From Paulownia fortunei (lineage: Eukaryota > Streptophyta > Magnoliopsida > Lamiales > Paulowniaceae), in contig CM033110.1 in NCBI GenBank assembly GCA_019321725.1, positions 13,323,278-13,387,277 of the forward strand: 64,000 nucleotides of DNA, written 5' to 3'. Positions 22,464 through 35,045 of this stretch are shown one piece after another. The translations under genes and the position numbers were made by a program. The notes below the pieces were generated by a model that made no database searches, was not told where the DNA came from, and saw nothing but the letters and a program-made list of their open reading frames with translations. Within the stretch, counting starts at the first letter, position 1. Each line of letters starts with the position of its first letter.

Positions 22464-23591
22464 TATATTAGGAAGTAACACATGCGTTGCACAGGTAGGA
22501 CATAATGTAGAATAGAAGTTAGTTATAATACATCACTCACTATAATAACATCGCCCATACAGTTAGCACTTAACTTAAATTATGAATTCCATTGACCAAA
22601 ATAGGAATATATGAAAAGATACAGACTTTTTTTGCAAACTAGTAAAATATGTGTGTTGAACGTAAAAGACTCTAACAACCATAACAAAATTTAATAATAT
22701 AATAAAAAGAAAAATATATTTCACTGTTTAACTTGATTCTTATTATTATGGTGTATTGAATTTTAATTCCAACAATTTGTTTTAAAAAGCCCTTGTCATA
22801 TTTAAATAAATATTCTTCTACCATTAATGTTTCATTTGCAAAAAATAGACTTATAAAATATGGGACATCTCTATAATATTTGCACGACATATAAATTTAA
22901 TTGAGTAAATATTTAAAATATTCACTTTATGGTAATCCAGCTAAGAATTAGTTGCCAACTAGTAAAAAATTAAATTGACAATAGCCGTTACTTTAATTGC
23001 CTAAGCTGTTAATTCTTGTCGATATACTTGATTAAAAGTAATACTAAATCCAAGTCGTCTTTCCTAGGTTTGAAGGTCCCTTCTCGAATAATTGATATAG
23101 CAAGTGTTAAGAGACAATTATATAAGAGAAGCATATGGGCTTGAGGTTATCAGCATATTTTTTTATTTTCAAAACTCTTTGATTTCATGTTTTCTTGGTC
23201 TATTGTCAATTCCTTCAAATATATATCGTTCGAGTCTGCAAATTTTTTTGTTCCTTTTCTAGCCTGAATTGTTTCATATCTTCATGATAAATTAATCTCA
23301 ATTTTACTTTTGATATATCGAAGAAATCACAATCTTCTCATTTCAATTTGTCTTGTTTAAAAATATGAGACACCTAAAGTTTCTTAATTTAAATTCATCA
23401 TTTGTTCATGTCATACTAAAAGATAAAAGTTTGAAGTAGATAGACACAAAATATTTATATATGTGTCTGTGTCTATATATACATACACACACATGTATAG
23501 ACACATTTGTCTGTACATATATGTTCCTGTCATATATATATAGACTTTTATATATACGTGTATATTTGTATGTGTATATTTAAGCATTTAT
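22097..23591 (+). repeat. array unit 4
   Basis: Complete unit of 1,495 bp. It contains a long (TA)n run at about 22,428-22,453 followed by CA repeats, then AGTAACACATGCGTTGCACA. Confidence 0.85.
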
Positions 23592-24824
23592 GTTCAATAT
23601 GTGCGTCAAGGTATGATGTGCATGCAAGTGAAATAATTATTTTTTTCTGTAGCCTTCATTTGATAATGGCTTTTGAAATTTTGAACTATTGTCATAGCCT
23701 CAAAAAAGTCTATTCTATAGTTATTTACAAGATTAATTTTCTTCCTAAGCACAAAAGATAACTAAAAGCATCAATTTCATAATGTGCACTTTCATTAATG
23801 ATAAACTAGAAAGCTATAGATAATGACATCTTATATTGATTATATAAGTTGTCCCCTAAAGTATGAAATTATAATTGTGAAAAAATATGTATTCACACAC
23901 ACATATATATTAAGAAGTAACGCATTCGTTGCACATGCTAGGATATATCGTGGAATAGATGTTAGTTATAATACAACATCGAGAAAAATAATATGGCTCA
24001 TATAATTTGAACTCAACTTAACACAATAGGAATGTTTGAAAAGATACACTTTTTTAGCAAACTAGTAAAATACAACAATAGAAAAATTTAATAGTATATT
24101 AAAAAGAAAAATATATTTATTTGAATTTTAATTTCAACAATTTTTTTGACAAAGCTCTTATCATTTAAAAATAAATAATTTTCCTCCATTAAAGATTTAT
24201 TAGCAAAAATAGTGGTTATAAAATATAAGTTCTCTCTATAATCATTGCACGACTTATAAATTTAATTGAGTAAACATTTAGAACATTCAATTTATGATAG
24301 TCAAAATAAGCTAAGAATTAGTTGGCAATTAGTAAGAAATCCAATTGAAAATAGCCGTTACATTAATTACTTGTGAAACTTATTGACTATTACTAAATGT
24401 CGATAAATGTGATTAAAACTAATACTAAATTCATGTCATCTTTCCTAGATTTGAAGATCCCTTCTCGAATTATTGATATAGCAAGAGTCAAAGACAATTA
24501 TATAAGAGAAGTGTATGGGCTTGATGTTATAAGCTTTTTTATAGCATTTCTAGTTTGTTGTCAATTCCTTTAAATCTTTGTCCTTCGAGTCTATAATTTT
24601 TTTTATATCTTTTCTAGCTTGAAATACTTCATATCTTTATGATAAATTAAAACTCAGTTTTACTTTTAATATATCAAAGAATTCATAATCTTCTCATTCT
24701 AATTTGTCTTGTTATATTTTGAATTCGTTCATGTCATTCTAAAAGGTAAAAGTTTGAAGTAGATTGACACAAAATATTTATATATGTCTTTATATACGTA
24801 CACATCTATTTACACACAAATATC

Positions 24825-24876
<52 letters not shown>

Positions 24877-24931
24877 TGTGTATATAGACTTATATATAGA
24901 TATAGTTGTGTGTGTGTGTATAAGCATCTAT
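23592..24931 (+). repeat. array unit 5
   Basis: Complete unit of 1,340 bp. The hairpin region reads CGTTGCACATGCTAGGATAT at about 23,928. It ends in a pure (TG)n microsatellite at about 24,840-24,880. Confidence 0.85.
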
Positions 24932-25254
24932 GTTCAATATGTGTGTCAAGGCATGATATGCATGAAAGTGACATACTTGGATTTTTGTAGCCTTTATTTG
25001 ATAATAGCTACAAGATCTTTTGAAATTTGAACTATTGTAATAGCCTCAAAAATGATTATTCTGTAGTTATTTACTAGTTTAATTTTCTTCCTATGCATAA
25101 ATGATAACTAAAAGAATCAATTTCATCATGCACACTTTTAGTAGTGATAAACTAGAGAGCAACAGATAATGGCATCTTATATCAACTATATAAGGTATAT
25201 CCAAAATTATTGAATTATAATTGTGAAAATACATATATTCACAAACACAGATAG

Positions 25255-25288
<34 letters not shown>

Positions 25289-25346
25289 TAGTAAGTAACA
25301 CACGCATTGTACGTGCAGGACATAGTTTAGAATATAAGTTAGTTAT
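24932..25346 (+). repeat. array unit 6 (truncated)
   Basis: Only the first 0.4 kb remains, up to GAATATAAGTTAGTTAT, where foreign sequence begins. The corresponding remainder of about 1 kb is absent on the other side of the insertion. Confidence 0.82.
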
Positions 25347-26985
25347 TGTTGGGTTCGTAAAATCGTGGACAAAGCGTAGTGGATATTTAAAATTTTAAAG
25401 TTGCAATAAACTTTTAATACATATTGTTCCAAATTCTATGTGATTAAACGATTCACACCCAAATACTTTATTTAATTAAAAATAAAAATTTATGCGAATA
25501 TACCTAAATTGAGCACTCCGGTTGACGAAGCTGACTTGAAAGATTCAAATCGTGGCTAAATGAGAAACAAGTTTCACCACAGGAATCCAAATATTTTTCC
25601 TTCTAACAATATCCACACAACGAGCAAAACCACAATTTAAGATCTCTACTAGAAGATATTGACTCTTTGTTTTTTATCTAAAATTTTGGTAGTGTAGATT
25701 AATTCTAATATCAACTAAGTGATGAGAGAATTCATCAAATATCAAAAGGTATAGAACTAATTGATAGAACAAAAATGAGAGAAAATAAGAGAAGGGAGTG
25801 TGTTTCAAAAGCTAGAGAGGGGGCCAATTTTTTCTTGTGTTCTCCAACTAAAATTCGCCCCCCATACAAGGTGTATGTGTACTCCTTTCAATTTTTAACC
25901 TAATCCCATTAAGTTTCCAATTCCCTTCCTAATTTGTCTCTAGTTTGATTTTGTCCATGATATATCTTTGATTACTTTTCTATTTTGACTCAAAGTCTTA
26001 ATGGATTTTTATATAAGACATGAAGTCTTTAATTCATAATTAAAAACAACCTACTGGCCTCTCCTACGAGCCCATTAATATTGGGCTTGCTTATTAATTA
26101 ATCTCCATAAATTAATCAAGCCCAATTAAATTTGTTCCTTAAGACTACCTACTTAAATTAGACCCAATATAAATAATCTTATTATTTATATTAGTTAAAT
26201 TAATTTAACCTCCTAAATTAATTGAAGGTCTATTAATTAATTTATTCTAATACTCTCAAAAGAGCCACTGATCTTTATTGAGTCCAATTAAATAATTCTA
26301 TTATTTAATTAGATGAATTAATTTTAATTTTTTAAATTAATTCTAGTTTCAAGTTAATAATCTACATTAATTAACTTAATCCAACTCCTTGGATAATATT
26401 CAAGATAGAAGTGATCCATCTCACTTTGTGTATAACCGATTAGGTTCACGGCTAAACTAGCAATAGAATTGCAATTATTGCTACTTAATAAATATATTTT
26501 AATTAATTAATTCAATTAATTAATTTGTCATGGAATTAACTTCTTAACTCTAGGAACCTCACAAGTCAAGGGAAGCACCTAACAATGCATTTTGACTACC
26601 TAGTCTTAGATAAATTAGCAAGTGAACCTATTTTTATTACGAATACCAAGAAAATCGGGTCATTCCATCAACTAATCTCCCAATTAAGTCTAGGGTATGG
26701 ATTTTTAGTCGACACCCTAATTACTTAATAATTGTGAATCCATTCCTAGTCACATTGACTCAGTGATGAATTATTAAAAAACCCTCCTCTAATATTCATC
26801 ATGCTTTGGCCAAAGATTTCTGAGATAAGAACCGTGAAATACATATGAGATTCATCTATTTTGCCAGATAGGTGACGGATTATTTGTTGGTCACTGATTA
26901 ACCTCCATACATGATGATTATACAACTAGTGTAAACCTCTTGTGATTACCATGCAATCGGGAAATACATCAAAGCTCATGATTGT
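25347..26985 (-). mobile_element. unassigned LTR-like insertion in the array
   Basis: This 1.6-kb block shares nothing with array units and has no coding potential. It opens TGTTGGGTTCGTAAAATCG on the plus strand, so on the minus strand it ends ...CGAACCCAACA, like an LTR terminus. The other edge lies near 26,985, where array sequence resumes at AGTCTTCATTTGACAATGGC. The flanking GTTAT (25,342-25,346) and GTTAG (about 26,984) might be a damaged target duplication. Loss of about 1 kb of array next to it suggests deletion or recombination. A solo LTR of unknown family fits best. Confidence 0.5.
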
Positions 26986-28435
26986 TAGTAGTCTTCATTT
27001 GACAATGGCTTCAAAATCTTTTGAAATTCAGAACTATTGTCATAACCTTAAAAAAAATCATTCTATAGTTATTTGCAAGTTTAAATTTCTTATATGCACA
27101 AAGGATAACTAAAAGCATCAATTTCATAACGTGCACTTTCAGTAATGATAAACTAGAAAGCAATAAATAATGGTATCTTATATCAACTATAAAACGTATA
27201 TGAAATTACAATTGTGAAAAAATATATATTCATATATACAAACACACAAATTCACACACACACACATATATATATATATACATATATGTAAATATATATA
27301 TATATATATATATTAGGAAATAACACATGTGTTGCATGTGCAATAAAATACTATTTAATATAAGTTAGTTATGATACAACATTCACTATAATAACATGGC
27401 TCATACAGTTAGTACTCAACTTTAATTAAGAATTCCATTGAACACGATAGGATTGTATGAAAAGATACACACTTTTTTAGCAAACAAGTAAAATGCGTAT
27501 GTTGCACGTAAAAGCCGATAATCACAATACAAAAAAATTAATAATATAATACAAGGAAAAACATATTTTACTTTTTATCTTGATTCTTATTATTATGGTA
27601 TTTTGAATTTTAATTGCAACCATTTATTTTAACAAAGTTTTTGTCATATTTGAATAAATATTATTTTACAATTAATGATTCACTTGAAAAATTTTGGGTT
27701 ATAAGATACAGGACCTCTCAATAATAATTGCACGATATGTAAATTTAAAAGAGTAAACATTTGCAACATTCATTTTGTTTTATTCAAAATTTGCTAATTA
27801 GTTGGCAGTTAGTAAGAAATCTGATTGACAATAGCCGTTACATGAATTACTTGTGAAACCAAGTGACTAATAATAAATGTCGATAATTTTCATTAAAACT
27901 AATACCAAATTCATCTCAGCTTTCCTAATTTTGAAGATCAATCCTTAGTTAGAGACAATCATATAGGAGAAGTATATAGGCTTGAAGTTATCAACTTGTA
28001 TTTTGTTTTCGAAACTCTTTGATATCAAGTTTTTGGTTTTGTTGTTAATTCCTTTAAATGTGTGCCCTGAGTGTGCAAATGTTTTTGTACCTTTTCTAAT
28101 CTAAAATGTTTCTTATCTTTACAATAAATTAAATCTCAATTTTACTTGTGATATATCCAATAAATCATATTTTTCTCATACCAGATTCGTCTTGTTTGAA
28201 TATAAGAGATACCTAAAGTTTCTTGATTTTGAATTCATTGTTTATTCATGTCATACTAAAAGGTAAAAGTTAGAAGTAGATATACACATACATTATTTAT
28301 ATAAGTGTGTCATTGTCTAAATTTACACACACATATACAGACACCTTTATCTTTATATATATACGTGTTTGTATCTATATATATTAGACTTGTTTATATA
28401 CATATATATTTGTGTGTGTATATGTAAGCATTTAA
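26986..28435 (+). repeat. array unit 7 (left end missing)
   Basis: Array sequence resumes at the TAGCCTTCATTT landmark and continues to 28,435. It holds CA and TA microsatellites at 27,240-27,310 and a hairpin region altered to CATGTGTTGCATGTGC. Confidence 0.82.
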
Positions 28436-29832
28436 GTTCATTATGTGCATAAAACATGATGTGCAAGAAAGTGTTATGATGTTCTGTAGCCTTAATTTGA
28501 TAATGGCTACAAGATCTTTTGAAATTATGAACTATTGTCGTAGTCTCAAAAGTAGTTTATTTTGTAGTTATTAATTTAATTTTCTTCCTGTGCATAAATG
28601 ATAACTAAAAGCATCAATTTCATAACGTGTACTTTCAGTAATGATAAATTAGAAAGCAACAAACAATGGCATCTTATATCAACTATACAAGTTATACCCT
28701 AAAATTTGAAATTAAAATTGTGGAAATATATATATTCTTACACACACACACACACACACACATATTAGGAAGTAACACATGCACTGCACGTGCTCAGACT
28801 TATTGTAGAATAGAAGTTAGTTGTAATACAACATCGTCTATAATAACATGGCTCATACAATTTGTACTCAACTTTAATTATACGAAAAGATACACTCTTT
28901 TTTAGCAAACAAGTTAAATATGTATTTTACACGTAAAAGACTATAACCACAACAAAAAAATTTAATTAATATAATATAAGAAAAAATAAATTTTACTTTT
29001 TAACTTGCGGTATTTTGAATTTAAGTCCAACCATTTATTTTAACAAAGCTCCTGTCATATTTAGACAAATAAGTTATACCATTGATGATTTTATTGAAAA
29101 AATAGGTGTTATAGAATATTGGGCTTCCCAATAATCATGACACGACATACAAATTTAATTGACTAAATATTTAAAACATTCTTTTTATGGTATTGTAAAT
29201 TTGCTAATTAGTAATTAGTAAGAAATCTAAATGACGATAGCTGTTACATTAATTACTTGTTAAACCTATTGACTATTAATAAATATTGATAAATTAGATT
29301 AAAACTAATACTAAATCATGTCATCTTTCTTAGATTTGAAGATCAATGTTCGAATTATTGATATAGCAAGAGTAAGAGACAAACATATAAGAGAAGTATA
29401 TGGACCTGAAGTTATCAGCTTGTTTTTTATTTTCAAAACCCATTGATATCGAGTTTTTCTGTTTTGTCATCAGTTCCTTTAAATATGTGTCCTTCGAGAC
29501 AGGAAAAGTTTTTTTTTTTTTTATTCTTTTCTACCCTAAAATGTTTCATATCTTTATGATATTTAAATCTCAATTTTAATTTTGATATATTGATGAATCA
29601 CAATCTTTTCATTTCAATACGTCTTGTTTGGATGTAAGAGATACCTAAAATTTCTTGATTTTGAATTCATCATTTGATGATATCATACTAAAAGGTAAAA
29701 GTTTGAAGTATATAGACATATACAATTTTCTTATAAGATATCCACATATACACATATATAGACACATTTTTCTTTACACATGTTTTTTGTCAACTTATAT
29801 ACTTGATTTGTATATATACAAACACATTTGTA
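28436..29832 (+). repeat. array unit 8
   Basis: Complete unit of 1,397 bp. The hairpin region reads CATGCACTGCACGTGCTCAG at about 28,779, with the CTAG changed. Confidence 0.85.
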
Positions 29833-31112
29833 TGTTCAATATGTGCGGTAAGGTATGATGTGTAGGAAAGTGACATGATTTTATGTAGCCTTCATTTGAT
29901 AATAGCTACAAGATCTTTTGAAATTCTGAATTATTGTCATAGCCTAAAAAAAATTAATCTATTGTTATTTACTTGTTTAATTTTCTGTCTATGCACAAAG
30001 GATAACTAAAAGCATCAATTTCATAAGGTGCACTTTCTGTGATGATAAACTAGAAAGCAAGAAATGAAGGCATCTTATATCAAGTATATAAGGTATACGA
30101 TGGAGAATAGAAGTTTGATATAATACACTATCCAATAAAATAACATAGCTCATACAGTTAGTACTCAACTTTAATTAAGAATTCCATTGAACAAAATAGA
30201 AATGTATGAAAAACTACAAACTTTTTTAGCTAACTCCTGAAATACGTATGTTACACATAAAAGACTACTATAACCATAACAAGAATTTTTAATAATCTAA
30301 TATTAAGAGAAATATATTTGACATTTTAACTTGATTCCTATTATTATGGTTATTTGAATTTTAATTCCAACTATTTATTTCAACAAAGCTCTTATCATAT
30401 TTAAATAAATATTATTCTACCATTATTGATTTAATGCAAATATAGGCATTATAAAATATGGGACCTCAATATAGTCATTGCGCGACATATAAATTTATTT
30501 GATTAAACATTTAAAACATGCACTTTATGGTATTCAAAATATGATTAGAGTTAGTTTGCAGTTAGTATGAAATATAAATGACAATTGCCGTTACTTTAAT
30601 TACTTGTGAGACCTATTAACAATTAATAAATGTCAAAAAAATTGTTTAAAACTAATCGAATTATTGATAGAGCGAGAGTAAGATACAATCATATAAGAGA
30701 AGTACATGTGCTCGAAGTTCTAAGCTTCTTTTTTGTTTTTAAAACTTTTTGATATCGGGTTTTTCTATTTTATTATCAATTCCTTTAAATCAGTGTCCTT
30801 CTGCAAATTTTTTTTTAACTTTTTTGTCATGAAATGTTTCATGTCTTTATGATAAAATAAATATCAATTTCACTTTTGATGTATTGATGAAATCACAATC
30901 TTCTCAATCAAATTCATCTTATTTGAATGTAAGATATATCTAAAGTTTCTTAATTTTGAATTCATCGTTAGTCCATGTCACACAAAAAAGTAAAAGTTTG
31001 AAGTGCATAGACATATATAATATTCATATAAAAATGTTTGTGTCTATATATACATACACATATATATAGACACATGTGTCTTTATTTATATACATGTTTG
31101 AGTCTATATATA

Positions 31113-31607
31113 TGTCACGCCCCAGGCCCATGGGGTGGAGGCCTGAAAGTAAGACCCGGCACAAGGGCTTCGCTACCAACTACTCCGCATTCGTTCTTAC
31201 TTTGCAAAAATAGTTAACCCAATTTGTTAGAGGAATTCATTGTACCCACTTATAAACCACTCCAAATATCTCCACACAACTAATATAGGATATCACAATA
31301 ATGGTATCAGAGCCGACCCGGGGGGTATTATCAGCGCCGGAGGTTGGACCAAGTGTGTACTAGGGTCGGTCTTCGATTGTGAAGGAATGCGATGAGGACG
31401 TCGTATGTCCAATAGGGGGTGATTGTGATATCCCACATTAATTGTGTGAGGAAATTTGGAGTGGTTTATAAATAGGTATAATGGACTATTCTGGAAACTT
31501 GGCTTCACCATTTTCATAAAGCAAGGACGAATGCGAAGTAGTTTCTAGTCAAGTCTTTTGTCGGGTCTCGCTTTCGAACCCCCACCCCGTGGGCCTGGGG
31601 CGTGACA
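31113..31607 (+). mobile_element. TRIM-type mini-retroelement with inverted LTR-like arms
   Basis: The right arm (about 31,425-31,607) runs from TGATATCCCACATTAATTG through a TTATAAATAG TATA box to GGGCCTGGGGCGTGACA, the form of plant TRIM LTRs. The left arm (31,113-31,290) is the reverse complement of the same sequence, starting TGTCACGCCCCAGGCCCA. Between them lies an initiator tRNA-Met primer site (ATGGTATCAGAGCC, about 31,300) and a GC-rich core. A 5-bp ATATA flanks both ends, though in AT microsatellite DNA. TRIMs normally carry direct LTRs, so one LTR is flipped here. It encodes no protein. Confidence 0.75.
31301..31314 (+). other. TRIM primer-binding site
   Basis: ATGGTATCAGAGCC, complementary to the plant initiator tRNA-Met 3' end, lies just inside the left arm. 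It sets the plus orientation of the element core. Confidence 0.8.
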
Positions 31608-31664
31608 ATATATACCAGACTTGTATATACACATATATTTGTTTGCGTATATGTAAGCATTTAT

Positions 31665-31990
31665 GTTTATCATGTGCCTTAAAGTATGATGTGTTGGAAA
31701 GTGACATGATTTTCTTAGCCTTAATTTGATAATGTCTACAAGATCTTTTGAAATTTTGAATAGCCTAAAAAAAAATTATTCTAGTTATTTACTAGTTCAA
31801 TTTTCTTCCTATGCACAAAAGATAACAAAAAGCATCAATTTCATAATGTGCACTTTCAGTAATGACAAACTAGAAAGCAAGAATTGATGGCATCTTATAT
31901 CAACTATATCAGGTATACCCTAAATTTTGAAATTAAAATGTGAAAAATTCACATACACACACAAACAAACACACACACACACACACATAC

Positions 31991-32036
<46 letters not shown>

Positions 32037-33123
32037 GGAAGTAACACATGCGTTGCGTGTATTGGGACACAGTACAAAACAAAAGTTAGTTATAATACAA
32101 CATCCGTTATAATAACATGACTCATATAGTTAGTACTCAACTTTAATTAAGAATTTCATTCAACACAATTGGAATGTATGAAAAGATACACACTTTTTTT
32201 AGCAAACTTGTAAAATACGTGTGTTGCACATAAAAGACTATAACCACAACAAAACAATTTATTAAGATAATCTAAAGAAAAATATATTTTACCTTATAAC
32301 TTGATTTTTATTATTACACATATTAATTTAATTGAGTCAACATTTAAAGCATTAACTTTATGGTACTTAAAATTTGCTAAGAATTAGTTGGCAATTAGTA
32401 AGAAATCTAGTTGACAATAGTTGTTACATTAATTACTTGTGAAACCTATTAACAATAAATAAAGGTCGAAAATTTTGATTAAAACAAATCAACAATCAAA
32501 TCTAATTGATAATAGTTGCTGCATTAATTACTTATGAAACCTATTAACAATTAATAAAGGTTGAAAAATTCGACTAAAACAAATCAAATTGTTGATATAG
32601 CAGGGGTACGAAACAATCATACAAGAGAAGTACATGGGCTTGAAGTTATCAAGTTGTTTTTTGTTTTCAAAACTCTTCGATATAGAGTTTTTTCGTTATG
32701 TTGTCAATCCATTAAATATGTGTCCTTCAAGTCTGCAATTTGTTTTGTTTCTTTTCTAACCTAAAATGTTTCATATCTTGTATTAAATTGAATCTCAATT
32801 TTACATTTGATATATTGAAGAAATCACAATTTTCTCATTTTAATTTATCTTGTTTGAATGTAAGAGATACCTAAATTTTCTTGAATTTGAATTCATCATT
32901 TGTTCATGTCACAATGAAACGTAAAAGCTAGAAATAGATAGACATGTACAATATTCATATATGTGTGTTTGTGTCTATATATACATAAACACATATATAG
33001 ATACAATTGTCTTTATATATACATGTATACCAGACTTAATTATATATATACATGTTTGTGTCTACATATATACCAGACTTAATTATATACATATATGTTG
33101 TGTGTGTATACGTGAGCATTTAT
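31665..33123 (+). repeat. array unit 10
   Basis: Unit of 1,459 bp. It contains a local duplication of about 105 bp at 32,400-32,590 (GAAACCTATTAACAAT appears twice, each time followed by an AAAACAAATCAA block). The hairpin region at 32,045 reads CATGCGTTGCGTGTATTGGG. Confidence 0.82.
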
Positions 33124-33739
33124 TTTCAATATGATCATTAAGGTATGATGTGCTAGAAAATGATATGATTTTCTGTAGCCCTCATTTGATAATGGCTACA
33201 AGATCTTTTGAAATTTTGAACTATAATCATAGCCTCAAAAAAGTGTTTTCTATTGTTATTTAGTTCAATTTTCTTCCTATGCACAAAGGATAGCTAACTG
33301 CATCAAGCTCATAACGTGCACTTTCAGTAATGATAAACTAGAAAGCAATAAATGATTGTATCTTATATATGGTATACCCTAAATTATGAAATAGTAAATG
33401 AGAGAAACTATATTTCACACACACACACACACACGCATATATGTATAAATAATAGAAAGTAAGGCAAAATTGCAGAATTCATTCTATGTTGGTCTAAGTA
33501 GCATTTCAATTATTTTATTTTTGAACTCACCAATTTACATGCACTAACTTTTAAAATTTTATAATTGTAGTCCGATTTGGCCGGAAAATCCAATGTTTCA
33601 AGAAATTTACAGACTTGGTAGTGAAACTTGCTTATGTGGCTTGAAATTTGGAGATTTTTAAGATTTGGAGGAAAAATCAGTGATGTAGCAACTATGTGGA
33701 CAAATGTGGGCAAATATACTTAAATTCAAGAATAAAAAA

Positions 33740-34750
33740 AATAGTTTACATGATATATTTAATTTCATATTTTTCAAAAAAAATAAAAATTACAAAAAAT
33801 AAAGAAAAGTGATGTTAATAAAATTCATATTTAATAATTATAAAATATATTTAAATTCAATAATAAATAAAATAGAAAGTAGTATACATATTTAAATAAT
33901 TTTTTATTTTTTTAGAAAATATAAATAATTTAGAAAACACTAAAAAATGTTAATAAAATTTCATATTTAAGTACTAGAAAATATACTTAATTTCAAAATA
34001 AACTAAATATAAAATATTTTACATAACATATTTAAATAATCATTTAATTTTTTTTAGTGTAAATAATTTAGAAAACACTAAAAAATGTTAATAAAATTTC
34101 ATATTTAAGTACTAGAAAATATACTTAATTTCAAAATAAACTAAATATAAAATATTTTACATAACATATTTAAATAATCATCTAATTTTTTATAGTGTAA
34201 ATAATTTAGAAAATCTATTGAAAATAAAAAGAAATAAATTAATAAAAATTAAAATTTAGTAATTAGAAAATATATTTAAATTCAATAATAAACGAAATAG
34301 AAAACTTTTTACATTATAAGTTTAAATAATATCTTTTTTTAGAAAATATAAATAATTTAGAAAATCTATAAAAATAGAAAAAATAATATTGAGAAAATTT
34401 CATATTTAAATATTAAAAAATATATTTAATTTCAACAAGAAACAAAATAAAAATATTTACATGATTTTAAATTATTTCTTAATTTTTAAAAATATTTTTT
34501 TTATAAAACTAACAAAAGGTAAAAAAAATTCATGCTAAAGATTTCATATTTAATATTTAAAAAATATATTAATAAATAATTAGAAAATTTACATAATATA
34601 TTTAAATAATTTTTTAATTTCCAAAATACATATTATATGTCATAAAACTATATAATGTCAATATAATTTTATATTTAAAATTAAAATATATATTTTAATT
34701 AAAAATTTAAATAAACAAATTAAAAAATTAATTTAAATAAATACTTAAAT
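33740..34750. repeat. AT-rich tandem repeats inside the Mutator-like element
   Basis: The block ATTTCATATTTAAGTACTAG ... TAGAAAACACTAAAAAATG recurs almost unchanged at about 33,958 and 34,095, a period of roughly 135 bp. More diverged copies (TTTAAATAAT, AATTTAGAAAA) extend on both sides to about 34,700. Confidence 0.8.
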
Positions 34751-34799
34751 TCCTCTATAATTTAGTCAAAAAATTAAAAAATTGAAGAAAAAAAGATCG

Positions 34800-35045
34800 A
34801 AACTTCATCTTATTCATCAAACCACCCCCTTCCCCCACCTCTTGCCCCTAAAACCATCTTCCTCTTCCATTCCTCTTCCCCTCACCCAACTCCACCGAAT
34901 ACCCAACCAGCACCACCCCTCCCCTGCCCACCCTCCTCAACCCCTCCCTAACTAGCACCAACCCTCCCCCTCCCCCTCCCTCTCCCCCTCGCCGAAACTG
35001 TCTTCCTCTTCACCCCACCCTCTCCCATAACCCTTCCCACCTTAT
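34800..35045. other. C-rich block with G-quadruplex potential on the minus strand
   Basis: About 245 bp of CCCCTCCC/CACC-rich sequence sits in very AT-rich DNA. At about 34,961-34,990 the minus strand has five closely spaced G-runs of three or more. No coding frame or known gene fragment was recognised. Confidence 0.65.

Larger units (their letters stand above)
29833..31664 (+). repeat. array unit 9 (contains TRIM)
   Basis: About 1,337 bp once the 495-bp TRIM at 31,113-31,607 is removed. The microsatellite and hairpin segment is deleted near 30,097, where ATAAGGTATAC joins directly to GATGGAGAATAGAAG. Confidence 0.85.

Noticed and set aside
20443..25303. Frames rich in Y-I-C-V repeats at 20,443-20,628, 21,968-22,183, 24,764-25,030 and 25,091-25,303
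   Set aside because: They are translations of TA/TG microsatellites and are not conserved in position between array units.
34800..35045. Proline-rich coding exon
   Set aside because: Proline-rich frames come from the C-run composition; no start, splice or similarity supports a gene.
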